From an uncultured Clostridia bacterium (GTDB lineage Bacteria; Bacillota; Clostridia; Oscillospirales; Acutalibacteraceae), in the NCBI GenBank assembly GCA_946186245.1, contig CAMHMN010000008.1:1-51633 (forward strand): a DNA stretch of 51,633 nt, given 5' to 3'. A model generated the notes under the pieces. That model ran no database searches, had not been told where the DNA came from, and saw only the letters and a program-made list of their open reading frames with translations. How positions within the stretch are numbered: the first letter of the stretch is position 1; the number at the start of each line of letters is the position of its first letter. The position numbers were made by a program, and so were the translations under genes. Positions 9,488 through 18,433 of this stretch are shown here, piece after piece.

Positions 9488-10237
9488 TCATTCGCCTTCA
9501 TCTATCTGGATAAAGTACATATCCGCTCCGGCGTTTTCCTTGTCGTCGGTCCAGCGAAGGGTTCCGCTCTTGATGATAAAGGAGCCGGTGCCGTCTTTGT
9601 AGATGATCTTTGATTTTTCATTCCCGCTTTCGGAATAGGACACATCCGCACGCATAGCCCCTTTCTTGCAGACCATGGAGGAGGAAGCCTTGTCAAAGGT
9701 GCAGGGGTATGTCCATTGGGTACTCTCGGACACGCTGCTGGACCAGCTTACGGAAGCGACATAGCCCTTCTTTTCCTTTGAAAAAGTGATATAGCATCTT
9801 CCGTTGCTCCAGACATGAAGCAGATAATCGTCGGCTGTCAGATGCTCGTCAATGCCGTCGCGCATGAAATGCATTTCGCCGTCCTGACCTGACCAGAGAT
9901 CGTTCTGCACCTCGTTTTCCTCGTCCTTCGCGAAGGAAGCCCAGAATTCACCTTGATCTGTCGTGAAGGTGTACCATACGGATTTGGAACCGTCGGGGTG
10001 TTCTTCCAGATCGATCGTGACCTTGCCGTTGTGGTCGTCAAAGATGTAGGTGCCGTCCTCTTGGACGGTGAGCACTCTGGGGTAGATGGAAACTTCGTTC
10101 CACGTGCCGGCAATATCGGAAATATCAGCGGTGTCGGATTCGGAAGGTTCGTCTTTGCAGGCCGTCATCGCGACCAGCATGGCAAGCATCAGCATACAGG
10201 AAATGATCCCTTTAATTCTTCTTGTTATTTTCATCAT
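9488..10237 (-). CDS. Secreted lipoprotein of unknown function, 249 aa
   Basis: The N-terminal lipoprotein signal MMKITRRIKGIISCMLMLAM ends in the lipobox LVAMTAC, so the mature protein should be membrane-anchored outside the cell. The body has an opening IAGTWNEVSIYPRVLTVQED followed by alternating beta-like stretches (TYIFDDHNGKVTIDL), reminiscent of small lipocalin-like 'GTW' lipoproteins; this is only a resemblance. AAAAGGAG precedes tandem ATG codons. It lies on the same strand as the next lipoprotein, and the two may be co-transcribed. Confidence 0.8.
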   Translation of the reverse strand: MMKITRRIKGIISCMLMLAMLVAMTACKDEPSESDTADISDIAGTWNEVSIYPRVLTVQEDGTYIFDDHNGKVTIDLEEHPDGSKSVWYTFTTDQGEFWASFAKDEENEVQNDLWSGQDGEMHFMRDGIDEHLTADDYLLHVWSNGRCYITFSKEKKGYVASVSWSSSVSESTQWTYPCTFDKASSSMVCKKGAMRADVSYSESGNEKSKIIYKDGTGSFIIKSGTLRWTDDKENAGADMYFIQIDEGE

Positions 10238-10416
10238 CGTATTTCTCCTTTTGCTATTTTCATTTCAGAGTAACCGTGATCTTCAGGCTGGCCGGTGAAA
10301 ACCGTCATTCCTCTGCCGGGCAGTGGAATGACCGCATACACAAAAACAAGGCAAGCGAAAGATGATGCAATGATTATTTCATTGCAGTGACACGGCTGTG
10401 TCTGTATTCCAGCCAA

Positions 10417-11166
10417 TCATTCGGCGGAGGAGGTCTGTTCAAATTTGTTGAGCGTCCAATAATCCTTTCCATCGACGGTCTTTTGCTGCACTTCGGCGCT
10501 GTAGGTGCCGTTGAACGATCTTTCTTCTCCGTTGTTGAAATAGCAGCTGTAAGACACATAATACACGGTGCCGTCGGTCTTGGCGGAATCAAATATGTAC
10601 TCTGTCATGGGATCGCCTACGCCGCCGATGGTTTTGTAATACTTGCCGCCCTTGAGATAGAACCACTTGTTCTCCTCGCCTTGGGCACGCATGGCTTCGA
10701 TGTCCTTTTCGGTGACGTTGAAGAGATTGATGGCGAGCCAGTCGGCGTCCTTGCTGTTAAAAATCATATACGCGCCGCCGGATTCCTTCGCCCATTTTTT
10801 CGGGTCGAGCTTTTTCTCGTTGTAAACTTCCTTGGGTTGGGTGACGGGATACTTGCTCCAGTCGACGCAGCCTGCGTCGCCGAGAATGCTGCGGAGAATG
10901 TTGGTGGAACCGTCTCCTGCCTTCTTGCTGTCATAAGCCAGCTTCTGACCTTCATCTAAATAGTACCAGTCGGTAAACCGTGTAAGAAATTCCGTCATGT
11001 CCTTGTCGAGCTCGTCGATCTTCAGCTCGGTGAAGGTGTCATCGCTGCTGACTTCAGGTGTATCCTGGCTGCAGGCAACAGAGGAAAGCAGCATGACGGC
11101 AGCTGTCATAAATGCCGCGATGCGTAAGAATACGTTCTTTTTTCGGATGGATGAATTCTTTTTCAT
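10417..11166 (-). CDS. Secreted lipoprotein of unknown function, 249 aa
   Basis: The start at 11166 is chosen because AGGAGGT sits 8 bp upstream; a longer frame has no ribosome site. The signal peptide FLRIAAFMTAAVMLLSSVAC ends in the lipobox SSVAC. The mature part is mixed alpha/beta with a helical start (DELDKDMTEFLTRF), then YYKTIGGVGDPMTEYIF and YYVSYSCYFNNGEE. I do not recognise the family. It lies upstream of a second lipoprotein of identical length on the same strand, separated by 179 bp. Confidence 0.8.
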   Translation of the reverse strand: MKKNSSIRKKNVFLRIAAFMTAAVMLLSSVACSQDTPEVSSDDTFTELKIDELDKDMTEFLTRFTDWYYLDEGQKLAYDSKKAGDGSTNILRSILGDAGCVDWSKYPVTQPKEVYNEKKLDPKKWAKESGGAYMIFNSKDADWLAINLFNVTEKDIEAMRAQGEENKWFYLKGGKYYKTIGGVGDPMTEYIFDSAKTDGTVYYVSYSCYFNNGEERSFNGTYSAEVQQKTVDGKDYWTLNKFEQTSSAE

Positions 11167-11481
11167 GGAAAATACCTCCTGAAAATAATAATTTAACACT
11201 CGCAAATGCAAGCATTGGTCACATGGAAGAATGGTGCTCCGGAAGAATGAAAGTCACTTTGTCGCTCTTGCTGTCTTTGGGCAGTTTCATCGGATGGCAA
11301 CCGAAAGACTGCCTCCGAAGATCAAAGTGGCCTTTCATCGCCATTTGTTATGCTGCCGGAAAATATTATATCACGCATTTATAAAAAAAACAGTGTCCTT
11401 GAGGGACACACTTTCGGAATTTCGTTGATTTTTTTTTTTGAATTTGCTATGATTGTGTTGACCAAGGAAAGAGGTGTCCTG

Positions 11482-13860
11482 ATGAAAGACAAACATATGA
11501 CGGCGGCAATCGCAAAAGGGTTCAAGGGGTTAAGGAATTTTCTGATCACACCCGGCAACATCCGCCGTTCCATCTTCAATATAATGGCGTGTGTCGGCTG
11601 CATCGTGAGTTTTGCGGCATTGGGGGTGTCGTATTTCAACGGCGCAGACCTTCTCAATCTGACCGCGCTGCTGAGCTGCGGAATCTTCTCCGCGGGACTG
11701 CTTTCCTTTGCCAAAAGGACAGGACATTACCGGACGAGTTATCTGATTACGATCGTGTTTATTTTTATGGTGATGTTCCCCGTGATGTTCTTCACCGCCG
11801 GAGGGCTTTTCAGCGGAATGCCGGTGTATTTCGCACTGGCGGTTTCCTTCACGGTCTTCATGCTGGAGAATAAACTCGGACTGATTATCTCGGCCCTGGA
11901 AACAGTTGAATATGTCATCTGCGGGATATTCTCTGTCCGGTATCCTGAGGCAGTCATTCCTTTTGGGAGCGATGAGGCAGCGGCGTTCGACATTATTTCG
12001 GGGGTGGTGGTTTGTTCCACCGCGCTGGGAATAACGCTCTTCCTGCAAACGGGGCTCTACCGTTCGCAGCAGAAAAAGACAGAAGAAGCCCTTGCCGAGG
12101 TCAGTCGGCAGAGCCAGGCCAAGGATGTGTTCCTTGCCAATATGAGTCATGAAATCCGCACACCGATCGGCATGATTCTCGGAATGAGCGAGATGATCGA
12201 CCGCACCGCAACCGACGAGCAGACGCTGGAATACAATGCCAAGATCACTCTTTTCGGCAGGAAGCTGCTTTCTATGATCAAGGATATTCTGGATATCACC
12301 CGGATCCGGACAGGACAGACGGAGCTTGTCAGCGCCCCGTACAGCCTGGAGGAAGTTGTCACCGAGCTGTCGCTGCTGGGCGGGGAACTGGCCGCGCAGA
12401 AAGGTCTTTCATTTTCCGTGGAGCGGAATTATCCCGAATCGCTGACACTGATGGGAGATAAAGAGCATCTTTTGCAGATCGTCAGCAATCTGGTCACAAA
12501 CGCGGTCAAATATACGGAACACGGAGGCGTGATTCTCCGTGTGAAGGCAGACCCGACAGACAAGGATAAGCGGTATTCCCTCGTGATTCAGACGGAAGAT
12601 ACCGGCATCGGCATTCCGGACAAGGATCTGGCTCACATATACGAACACTTCTACCGTGTCGTGAATGTCCGCAACCGTCCGGTTGAAGGCACCGGAATAG
12701 GTCTGGCAATCGTCAAGGAACTTACCGGGAAGATGGGCGGCAGCATTTCAGTGAAAAGCAAGGTGAATGAGGGAACAATATTCACGCTTGAACTGGCGCA
12801 GGAGGTTTCAAAGCAGACCGTTCATGCCCAGAGCCGGGCGGACACCCACTTCATCGCGCCGGACAGCCGGATTCTGGTGGTGGACGACAATTCCGAAAAT
12901 CTTGAACTGCTCAAAACCCTTCTCGGCAGAACCATGATCCGCATTGACACGGCGACAAACGGCATCGACGGCATTGAAATGGCGGAAAAAAGGAAATACG
13001 ACGTTATCATCCTCGACTACATGATGCCTGAACCGGACGGAATCGAAACGCTTTCCCGCATGAAGCAGAAAGGCATACAGGCTGCTTTCATTGCCCTGAC
13101 AGCCGATGCGATTGCAGGAACAGGGGCAAAGCTGGCGGCTGCCGGATTTCAGGAATATGTCACCAAGCCGGTCGATTGGAAGAAGTTTGAGCAGCTTCTG
13201 CTCCGGTATATACCAAAGGAGAAAGTGGCGTTTGAAAACCTCCGTCAGTCTCCCGTCACGCCGGGACAGCTTGCAGCGCTTACCGCGAGCATCGAGCACT
13301 GCGAACTGGATATTCCCTATGGACTGAAACGTGTGGACAACAGCCTTGATATGTACCGCAGGATCCTGATTCTTTTCTGCAGTCATTACGAAAAGACCAG
13401 AACAAAAGCCGAAGCCCTTTTTGCCCAGGGTGACTGGAACGGGCTGTGTCTGACCGTTCATTCGTTGAAAGCGCAGGCGCGTGGAATTGGCGGCCAGCTC
13501 CTGTTCCATATGGCCGAAACAATGGAGCAGAAGCTGCGTCAGGGCGATGTCGATTACACTTCCGCCGCGTTTCCTCTGCTGCTCATGCAGTGGGAACGGA
13601 CGCAGCGTCATGCTTCACGGTTAGTCGATATGCTTCCCGAAGACCCCAAAGAACCCGATACGGAAAGTGTGCATTCCCTCACGGAAAAAGCTGTCTACGC
13701 GCTGAAAAACAATCTCTGGCTCAACGCACGGGAAGCGGTTGAGGCACTCCAGCGTACAGACAAGCAGCATGAGGATTATGATGAAATCCTGCAATTAATC
13801 GAACGTTTTGCCTTTAAAGAGGCTCTTCTAAAGCTGCAAAACAGAACGGAGACATTATGA
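11482..13860 (+). CDS. Hybrid sensor histidine kinase with receiver and HPt domains
   Basis: 792 residues from ATG 11482 (AGGAAAGAGG upstream; longer frames lack a ribosome site). About six membrane helices form an embedded sensor (residues 30-190). HisKA follows with SHEIRTP (His 223), then an HATPase domain (NLVTNAVKYTEHG, EDTGIGIP, GTGIGLAIVKEL). A receiver domain has ILDYMMP with the phospho-acceptor Asp 512, and a histidine phosphotransfer domain has LTVHSLK (His 660). The protein therefore holds a complete intramolecular phosphorelay. The stop overlaps the start of the response regulator gene by 4 bp (ATGA), so the two are translationally coupled partners. The signal is unknown; with no large extracellular loop it probably senses the membrane or an intramembrane ligand. 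Confidence 0.92.
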   Translation: MKDKHMTAAIAKGFKGLRNFLITPGNIRRSIFNIMACVGCIVSFAALGVSYFNGADLLNLTALLSCGIFSAGLLSFAKRTGHYRTSYLITIVFIFMVMFPVMFFTAGGLFSGMPVYFALAVSFTVFMLENKLGLIISALETVEYVICGIFSVRYPEAVIPFGSDEAAAFDIISGVVVCSTALGITLFLQTGLYRSQQKKTEEALAEVSRQSQAKDVFLANMSHEIRTPIGMILGMSEMIDRTATDEQTLEYNAKITLFGRKLLSMIKDILDITRIRTGQTELVSAPYSLEEVVTELSLLGGELAAQKGLSFSVERNYPESLTLMGDKEHLLQIVSNLVTNAVKYTEHGGVILRVKADPTDKDKRYSLVIQTEDTGIGIPDKDLAHIYEHFYRVVNVRNRPVEGTGIGLAIVKELTGKMGGSISVKSKVNEGTIFTLELAQEVSKQTVHAQSRADTHFIAPDSRILVVDDNSENLELLKTLLGRTMIRIDTATNGIDGIEMAEKRKYDVIILDYMMPEPDGIETLSRMKQKGIQAAFIALTADAIAGTGAKLAAAGFQEYVTKPVDWKKFEQLLLRYIPKEKVAFENLRQSPVTPGQLAALTASIEHCELDIPYGLKRVDNSLDMYRRILILFCSHYEKTRTKAEALFAQGDWNGLCLTVHSLKAQARGIGGQLLFHMAETMEQKLRQGDVDYTSAAFPLLLMQWERTQRHASRLVDMLPEDPKEPDTESVHSLTEKAVYALKNNLWLNAREAVEALQRTDKQHEDYDEILQLIERFAFKEALLKLQNRTETL

Positions 13861-14450
13861 ACGAACCCAAAATCATGGCGATTGATGACGATGTGGAAAT
13901 GCTCAAGCAGCTTGCCATCATGCTCAGGGATCAGTATGCCGTCAGCGTGATGACGGGCGCAGATCAGGCACTCGCCGCACTGTCGGAAGGGAATCTTCCC
14001 GACCTGATTCTTCTTGACGTGATGATGCCCGAAACAGACGGTTTTTCTTTGATGGAGCATCTGAAAAACGATCCTGAACTCAGAAAAATACCCGTTATCT
14101 TTCTTACCGGCATGACCGATACGGACGATGAAATTCGCGGACTCACCCTGGGAGGCGCGGATTATATCCGGAAGCCCTTTCACCGAGAAGTGCTGCTGGC
14201 GAGGATTGCCGTTCAGCTTGCAGCCCGTTCCCGTCAATCCCAACAGATTCCCGAAGACATCGCCTCCCTTCTGACGGAAAACGAGCGAAACGTCGCAGAG
14301 CTTCTGCGTCAGGGCTATTCCGGCAAGGAAATCGGGGAAAACCTATTCTTTTCCTACAGCTATATCAAAAGAATCATTGCTTCCGTCAAGGTGAAGCTGG
14401 AAGTCGACAGCACGACCGAACTCATCCGCAAACTGCGTGAGAGTCATTGA
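13857..14450 (+). CDS. Response regulator, receiver plus LuxR-type HTH
   Basis: 197 residues. The receiver has the acidic cluster D10-D12, phospho-acceptor Asp 54 in ILLDVMMP, the LTG switch residue and the YIRKPF lysine. The C-terminal helix-turn-helix (LTENERNVAELLRQGYSGKE, then SYIKRIIASVKVKLEV) is of the NarL/LuxR kind. It is the expected final acceptor of the HPt domain of the upstream hybrid kinase, with which it overlaps by 4 bp. Targets are unknown; no other gene in this transcription unit is obvious. Confidence 0.92.
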   Translation: MNEPKIMAIDDDVEMLKQLAIMLRDQYAVSVMTGADQALAALSEGNLPDLILLDVMMPETDGFSLMEHLKNDPELRKIPVIFLTGMTDTDDEIRGLTLGGADYIRKPFHREVLLARIAVQLAARSRQSQQIPEDIASLLTENERNVAELLRQGYSGKEIGENLFFSYSYIKRIIASVKVKLEVDSTTELIRKLRESH

Positions 14451-14590
14451 TGACAGGAAGGGTTCAGCTGTTTCAGCTTTGATTCGCCATGATGGAGAAC
14501 GGCAAGGTGTTCTTCTGATCTCGTGAAAGCCGTTTATACAATCTTCACATCAGATTCTGAATCTTAACAGAAATTTAATTTAATATCTTT

Positions 14591-14596
14591 TATAAT
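14591..14596 (+). promoter_or_regulatory. -10 box upstream of ktrB
   Basis: TATAAT in a very AT-rich stretch about 36 bp before the KtrB start codon. No clear -35 at 16-18 bp. I looked for a c-di-AMP (ydaO) riboswitch in this short leader and saw none. Confidence 0.45.
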
Positions 14597-14631
14597 ATAG
14601 AGAGAAATTTGTACTCGATGTGAGGTGTACC

Positions 14632-15969
14632 ATGTTCAATTTAACCAACATACAAAAACGTCTGAATTCATTTCAGATCATTATTCTCGGCTTTCTGGGA
14701 ATGATCCTGTTAGGGACGCTGCTACTGATGCTTCCTTTTTCTTCACAGGAACGGGTCGTCACCCCCTTCTCCGATTGTATGTTTACGGCGGTTTCCGCCA
14801 CCTGTGTGACGGGACTGGTTGTAAAGGATACGGCTACCCACTGGTCGTTATTCGGTCAGATTGTCATTCTGTGTATGATACAGGTAGGCGGCATGGGCGT
14901 TATTACGTTCGGACTTGCCATTATCAGTGCTTCCGGTAAAAAAATCGGCTTATGGCACCGGAGTACCATGCAGGAATCCATATCCGCCCCGCAGATGGGA
15001 GGCATTGTCCGGCTGACGGGATTCATCCTGAAAACCTCAGCGATGATCGAGCTGATCGGCGCCTTGCTGCTTGCACCTGTTTTTTGCAAGGACTTCGGGT
15101 TTTTTAAGGGAATGTGGTATTCTATATGGCATTCCGTTTCGGCATTCTGCAATGCGGGATTCGATCTCATGGGAACAAGAGAGAAATTTTCTTCTTTATG
15201 CTACTATCACGATCACATCTATCTCAACTGCGTCATCATGTTGCTGATCATTGTGGGCGGCATCGGATTTTTGGTGTGGCATGACATAAAGACGCAAAAG
15301 CTGGATTTCAAGAAATACACCCTTCAGAGCAAGATCGTTTTGCTGACTTCTCTTCTGCTGATTCTCCTTCCCTTCGTCTATTTCTTCTTTTATGAGTATA
15401 ACCGGTTGCCGATGACGGATCGGACCATCAGCTCGCTGTTTCAATCCGTTACGACGAGAACGGCAGGGTTTAACACGCAGGATCTTTCCGCAATGGATGA
15501 ATCCGGCACTTCCATCATGGTATTGCTGATGCTGATCGGAGGCTCACCCGGCTCGACGGCGGGCGGCATGAAAACCGTCACCTTTGCCGTGCTGTTCCTG
15601 GCTGCCATTACCGTATTCGGACGCCGGAACGACGTCGAGTGTTTCAGGAGAAGACTGCCGGAAACGGCGGTCAGAAACGCAGGCGCCATTCTCTTCATGT
15701 ATCTTGTACTGTTCCTGACGAGCGGTATAATCATCAGCCGGGTGGAAAACCTTCCTCTGCTGACATGCATCTTTGAAACCGGTTCAGCCATCGGAACAGT
15801 TGGATTAACCCTGGGCATTACAAGCAAGCTCTCTATGATTTCAAGGGTTATTCTCATGATGCTGATGTTCTTTGGGCGAGTGGGAGGACTTACGCTGATT
15901 TACGCGGCTTTGCCTTCCTATGAGAACAACAATTCACGTTTACCGCTTGAAAAAATAACGGTAGGATAA
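14632..15969 (+). CDS. ktrB: KtrB/TrkH-family potassium transporter
   Basis: 445 residues; ATG 14632 follows GAGGTG. The protein has four membrane-pore-membrane repeats with the expected filter sequences SATCVTGLVV, SAFCNAGFDL, TTRTAGFN and GSAIGTVGLTLG, each centred on the conserved glycine that binds potassium. It forms the membrane pore of a Ktr-type K+ uptake system, gated by the cytoplasmic ring protein encoded 10 bp downstream. The size and single RCK partner favour Ktr over Trk. Confidence 0.93.
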   Translation: MFNLTNIQKRLNSFQIIILGFLGMILLGTLLLMLPFSSQERVVTPFSDCMFTAVSATCVTGLVVKDTATHWSLFGQIVILCMIQVGGMGVITFGLAIISASGKKIGLWHRSTMQESISAPQMGGIVRLTGFILKTSAMIELIGALLLAPVFCKDFGFFKGMWYSIWHSVSAFCNAGFDLMGTREKFSSLCYYHDHIYLNCVIMLLIIVGGIGFLVWHDIKTQKLDFKKYTLQSKIVLLTSLLLILLPFVYFFFYEYNRLPMTDRTISSLFQSVTTRTAGFNTQDLSAMDESGTSIMVLLMLIGGSPGSTAGGMKTVTFAVLFLAAITVFGRRNDVECFRRRLPETAVRNAGAILFMYLVLFLTSGIIISRVENLPLLTCIFETGSAIGTVGLTLGITSKLSMISRVILMMLMFFGRVGGLTLIYAALPSYENNNSRLPLEKITVG

Positions 15970-15979
15970 GGAGATCGTT

Positions 15980-16624
15980 ATGAAGACAATATTGATTATC
16001 GGTTTAGGGCAGTTCGGCACTCACATTGCCAAAAGAATGAGCGACCTTCGCTGTGAGGTCATGGCGGTGGATATTGACGAGGAACGTGTCAATGCCATAC
16101 TGCCATACGTCACCAACGCAACAATCGGTGACAGTACCAATGAGGAATTCCTCCGGTCGCTCGGCGTTGCCAACTACGATATCTGTATCGTTGCGCTGGG
16201 CAGTCTGTTTCAGTCCTCGTTGGAAACCACTTCTCTGCTGAAGGAACTCGGCGCACCCAAGGTTATTTCCAGAGCCACCAATGATGTGCAGATGAAATTT
16301 CTCTTGAAGAACGGCGCTGACGAAGTGGTTTATCCTGAAAAGCAGATGGCGCTTCGCATTGCGACGAAATACGCGTCGGACAGCATTCTTGATTTTATTC
16401 AGCTCGATAACAACTATTCGATCTACGAGTTGAAAATCCCCAAGGATTGGTTCGGAAAAACACTCGCTCAGATTGATATCAGAAAAAAATACAACATCAA
16501 CATTCTGACAATCAAACGAAGCAAAAGCGTTTTTATTCCTTCGCCGGATACACAGATGGCAGCAGGCGACGTCGCCTTTGTGATTGGCGAAAGCAAGGAA
16601 ATTCAGAAGTGCTTCAGACTGTAG
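15980..16624 (+). CDS. ktrA: KtrA/TrkA-type regulatory subunit of K+ uptake
   Basis: 214 residues, TAAGGAG before ATG. The RCK-N Rossmann domain starts ILIIGLGQFGTHIAKRM (GxGxxG) with the acidic end of strand 2 (AVDID), so it should bind nucleotide. RCK-C lies at about residues 135-214 and ends with DVAFVIGESKEI. It gates the neighbouring KtrB pore in response to ATP/ADP, and in many Firmicutes to c-di-AMP through RCK-C. Its position 10 bp after ktrB indicates an operon. Confidence 0.93.
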   Translation: MKTILIIGLGQFGTHIAKRMSDLRCEVMAVDIDEERVNAILPYVTNATIGDSTNEEFLRSLGVANYDICIVALGSLFQSSLETTSLLKELGAPKVISRATNDVQMKFLLKNGADEVVYPEKQMALRIATKYASDSILDFIQLDNNYSIYELKIPKDWFGKTLAQIDIRKKYNINILTIKRSKSVFIPSPDTQMAAGDVAFVIGESKEIQKCFRL

Positions 16625-16729
16625 CGGATTATCGCAAAAGGCCGTCACTGTCCGGCAGGAAGGATGTTTACCTGCAATCCCCTGACGGATGGGGAAAATA
16701 ATTCTGGTTTTCACGAGGGGATTCTGATA

Positions 16730-17413
16730 ATGGAAGAATGTCTGATCTGTAAAGCACCGCTGGAATATCTGGAAAGCGACAAGATGATGGAATGTTCCTT
16801 CTGTCACAAACAGGAACCGAGCAAAACAAGATGTGTCAACGGACATTATGTCTGCAATGAATGTCATACTGCCGGAATGGATTCTGTCGTAGGCGCGTGC
16901 TTGGAAGAAAAGTCAAAAAATCCTGTGCAAATTATGGAAAAACTGATGGCGCTTCCGTTCTGCCACATGCACGGCCCGGAACATCACGTGATGGTGGGAG
17001 CCGCGTTGCTGACGGCTTACAGGAACGCCGGGGGCAGCGTTGACCTTCCTGCCGCACTGACCGAAATGATGAATCGCGGCAAGAACGTCCCCGGAGGCGC
17101 CTGCGGATTCTGGGGAGCCTGCGGCGCGGGAATCAGCTCGGGAATGTTCGTCTCCATCATCTCAAAATCCACGCCGCTGACGGTGGAACCGTTTGCGCTG
17201 TCCCACCGGATGACGGCCAGATCCCTGTCGGCGATCGGAGAAATCGGCGGCCCGCGATGCTGCAAGCGCGATTCGTTCCTGTCCATCCTCTCGGCTGTGG
17301 ATTTTGTCAGGGAAAACTTCGGCATTGAGATGGAGAAGCCGGAGATTATCTGCCGTCATTCGGCCAGGAACAACCAGTGCATCGGAAAACGCTGCCCTTT
17401 TTCAAAGAAGTGA
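16730..17413 (+). CDS. DUF5714 cysteine-rich protein
   Basis: 227 residues from ATG 16730 (GAGGGG 9 bp upstream). A zinc-ribbon-like N terminus has CLIC, CSFC, then CVNGHYVCNECH. The central part holds LPFCHMHGPEHHVMVGAALL and GGACGFWGACGAGISSG; the C-terminal part has GGPRCCKRDS and NNQCIGKRCPF. I recognise this pattern as the DUF5714 family of anaerobes. Biochemical function is not established; the many Cys/His residues suggest metal or cluster binding. The remnant gene with TTG at 17425 follows by 11 bp. Confidence 0.8.
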   Translation: MEECLICKAPLEYLESDKMMECSFCHKQEPSKTRCVNGHYVCNECHTAGMDSVVGACLEEKSKNPVQIMEKLMALPFCHMHGPEHHVMVGAALLTAYRNAGGSVDLPAALTEMMNRGKNVPGGACGFWGACGAGISSGMFVSIISKSTPLTVEPFALSHRMTARSLSAIGEIGGPRCCKRDSFLSILSAVDFVRENFGIEMEKPEIICRHSARNNQCIGKRCPFSKK

Positions 17414-17424
17414 GGTCAACGCAA

Positions 17425-17473
17425 TTGAATCCCATAGACGAATACATCAGCCGGCAGGAGAAATCCGTTCAGC
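17425..17473 (+). pseudogene. Remnant of a DUF1801-type gene N terminus
   Basis: After GAGGTC, a TTG codon opens NPIDEYISRQEKSVQP, which matches the start of DUF1801 (YdhG-like) proteins. The expected continuation is absent: the frame runs into foreign sequence and stops at 17520. Only about 17 codons survive, fused out of frame to the next remnant. Confidence 0.6.
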
Positions 17474-17588
17474 CGCGGCGGAACGCAAAGGCAGGACACA
17501 ACGGGAAGTCGACGAAGTGATCTTCTGGCTGGATAAGCTGATTGACGAACTCGCCAAGGGAAAGCCCTTGGACAAAATAAAGAGATGA
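17474..17588 (+). pseudogene. Internally deleted DUF2200-type gene
   Basis: One frame reads AAERKGRTQREVDEVIFWL directly joined to DKLIDELAKGKPLDKIKR. Both pieces match DUF2200 proteins, where they are normally separated by roughly 40-50 residues. The family's N-terminal 10-20 residues are missing too. So two deletions are implied, one joining DUF1801 to DUF2200 and one inside DUF2200. The joint falls at CTGG, which could be shared by both original flanks. Confidence 0.65.
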
Positions 17589-17607
17589 TGATTCCGGAGC
17601 GTGTGCA

Positions 17608-18324
17608 ATGTACAATGTGATTTTTGATATGGACGGCGTGATTTTCGATTCTGAAAGAGCACTGTTGGGCTGCTGGTTGGAAGTATCGGAGAAATATGGC
17701 CTTGATAAAGAACTGGTGACAAAAACTTATATAAAATGCATCGGAACCAACCATAACCAGACAACGGCGATTTATAAAACCGCATTCGGTAATGTCATAG
17801 ACGGGAATAGGTTGATGACGATCTGGGATGAAAGCGCAGCCTTGTTCCGGGAGAGATATTCTGACGGGAATCTTCCTGTCAAAACAGGGGTAACGGACAT
17901 TCTGGAATATCTCAATGGCAACGGGATTTCAGTGGGAATTGCTTCCTCCACCAGAAAGCAGACGGTAGAACGTCAGATCAGAAATGCCGGATTGTATGAT
18001 TACTTTGTGGGAATCATCGGCGGAGATGCGGTGAAGGTCAGCAAGCCGAATCCCGAGATCTATCTTCTGGCGTGCCATTCGTTCGGGTTTGAACCGGCCG
18101 TCACCTTTGCGATAGAGGATTCCTTCAACGGCATAAGGGCGGCCAGTGCAGCCGGAATGCGTCCTGTCATGGTGCCGGATATTGTTCCGGCTGATGCGGA
18201 AATGGAAAATCTTTCGGAAATCGTGTGCAAAGACCTGACCGCCGTGATGGATTATCTGAAAACCCAGTCCGTTGATCGCATTCACGGTGAATGCCCTTGC
18301 GTTGAACAGCGTAATAGAAACTGA
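17608..18324 (+). CDS. HAD-superfamily phosphatase, beta-phosphoglucomutase-like
   Basis: 238 residues. Motif I DMDGVIFDSE supplies the nucleophile Asp (FDMDG) and the capping-domain start; motif II is IASST; motif III is the Lys in VSKPNPEIY; motif IV is AIEDSFNG. This is the IA subgroup with a helical cap, as in beta-phosphoglucomutase and phosphoglycolate phosphatase. The substrate cannot be told from sequence. It stands 19 bp after the DUF2200 remnant. A strong bidirectional terminator separates it from the convergent MATE gene. Confidence 0.88.
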   Translation: MYNVIFDMDGVIFDSERALLGCWLEVSEKYGLDKELVTKTYIKCIGTNHNQTTAIYKTAFGNVIDGNRLMTIWDESAALFRERYSDGNLPVKTGVTDILEYLNGNGISVGIASSTRKQTVERQIRNAGLYDYFVGIIGGDAVKVSKPNPEIYLLACHSFGFEPAVTFAIEDSFNGIRAASAAGMRPVMVPDIVPADAEMENLSEIVCKDLTAVMDYLKTQSVDRIHGECPCVEQRNRN

Positions 18325-18340
18325 ATCTCATTTTGGAAGA

Positions 18341-18383
18341 AAACGGCATTGGATTTCCCTGCGACGGAAATCCAATGCCGTTT
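18341..18383. terminator. Bidirectional terminator between convergent genes
   Basis: An 18-bp perfect inverted repeat (AAACGGCATTGGATTTCC and its complement) with a 7-nt loop, placed between the HAD and MATE genes. Its A/T ends provide a short T-run on either strand. Confidence 0.85.
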
Positions 18384-18433
18384 ATTCTGAGGCGCAGGCG
18401 AATGACGTCCGCCGCATGGGCGGTGATGCATTG

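Noticed and set aside
10387-10959. Plus-strand open frame of 190 codons opposite the second lipoprotein
   Set aside because: The minus-strand lipoprotein has a lipobox and a strong ribosome site; this frame is a shadow of it.
14451-14631. c-di-AMP riboswitch before the potassium uptake genes
   Set aside because: The leader after the -10 box is only about 30 nt long, too short for a ydaO-type riboswitch, and no matching structure is seen.
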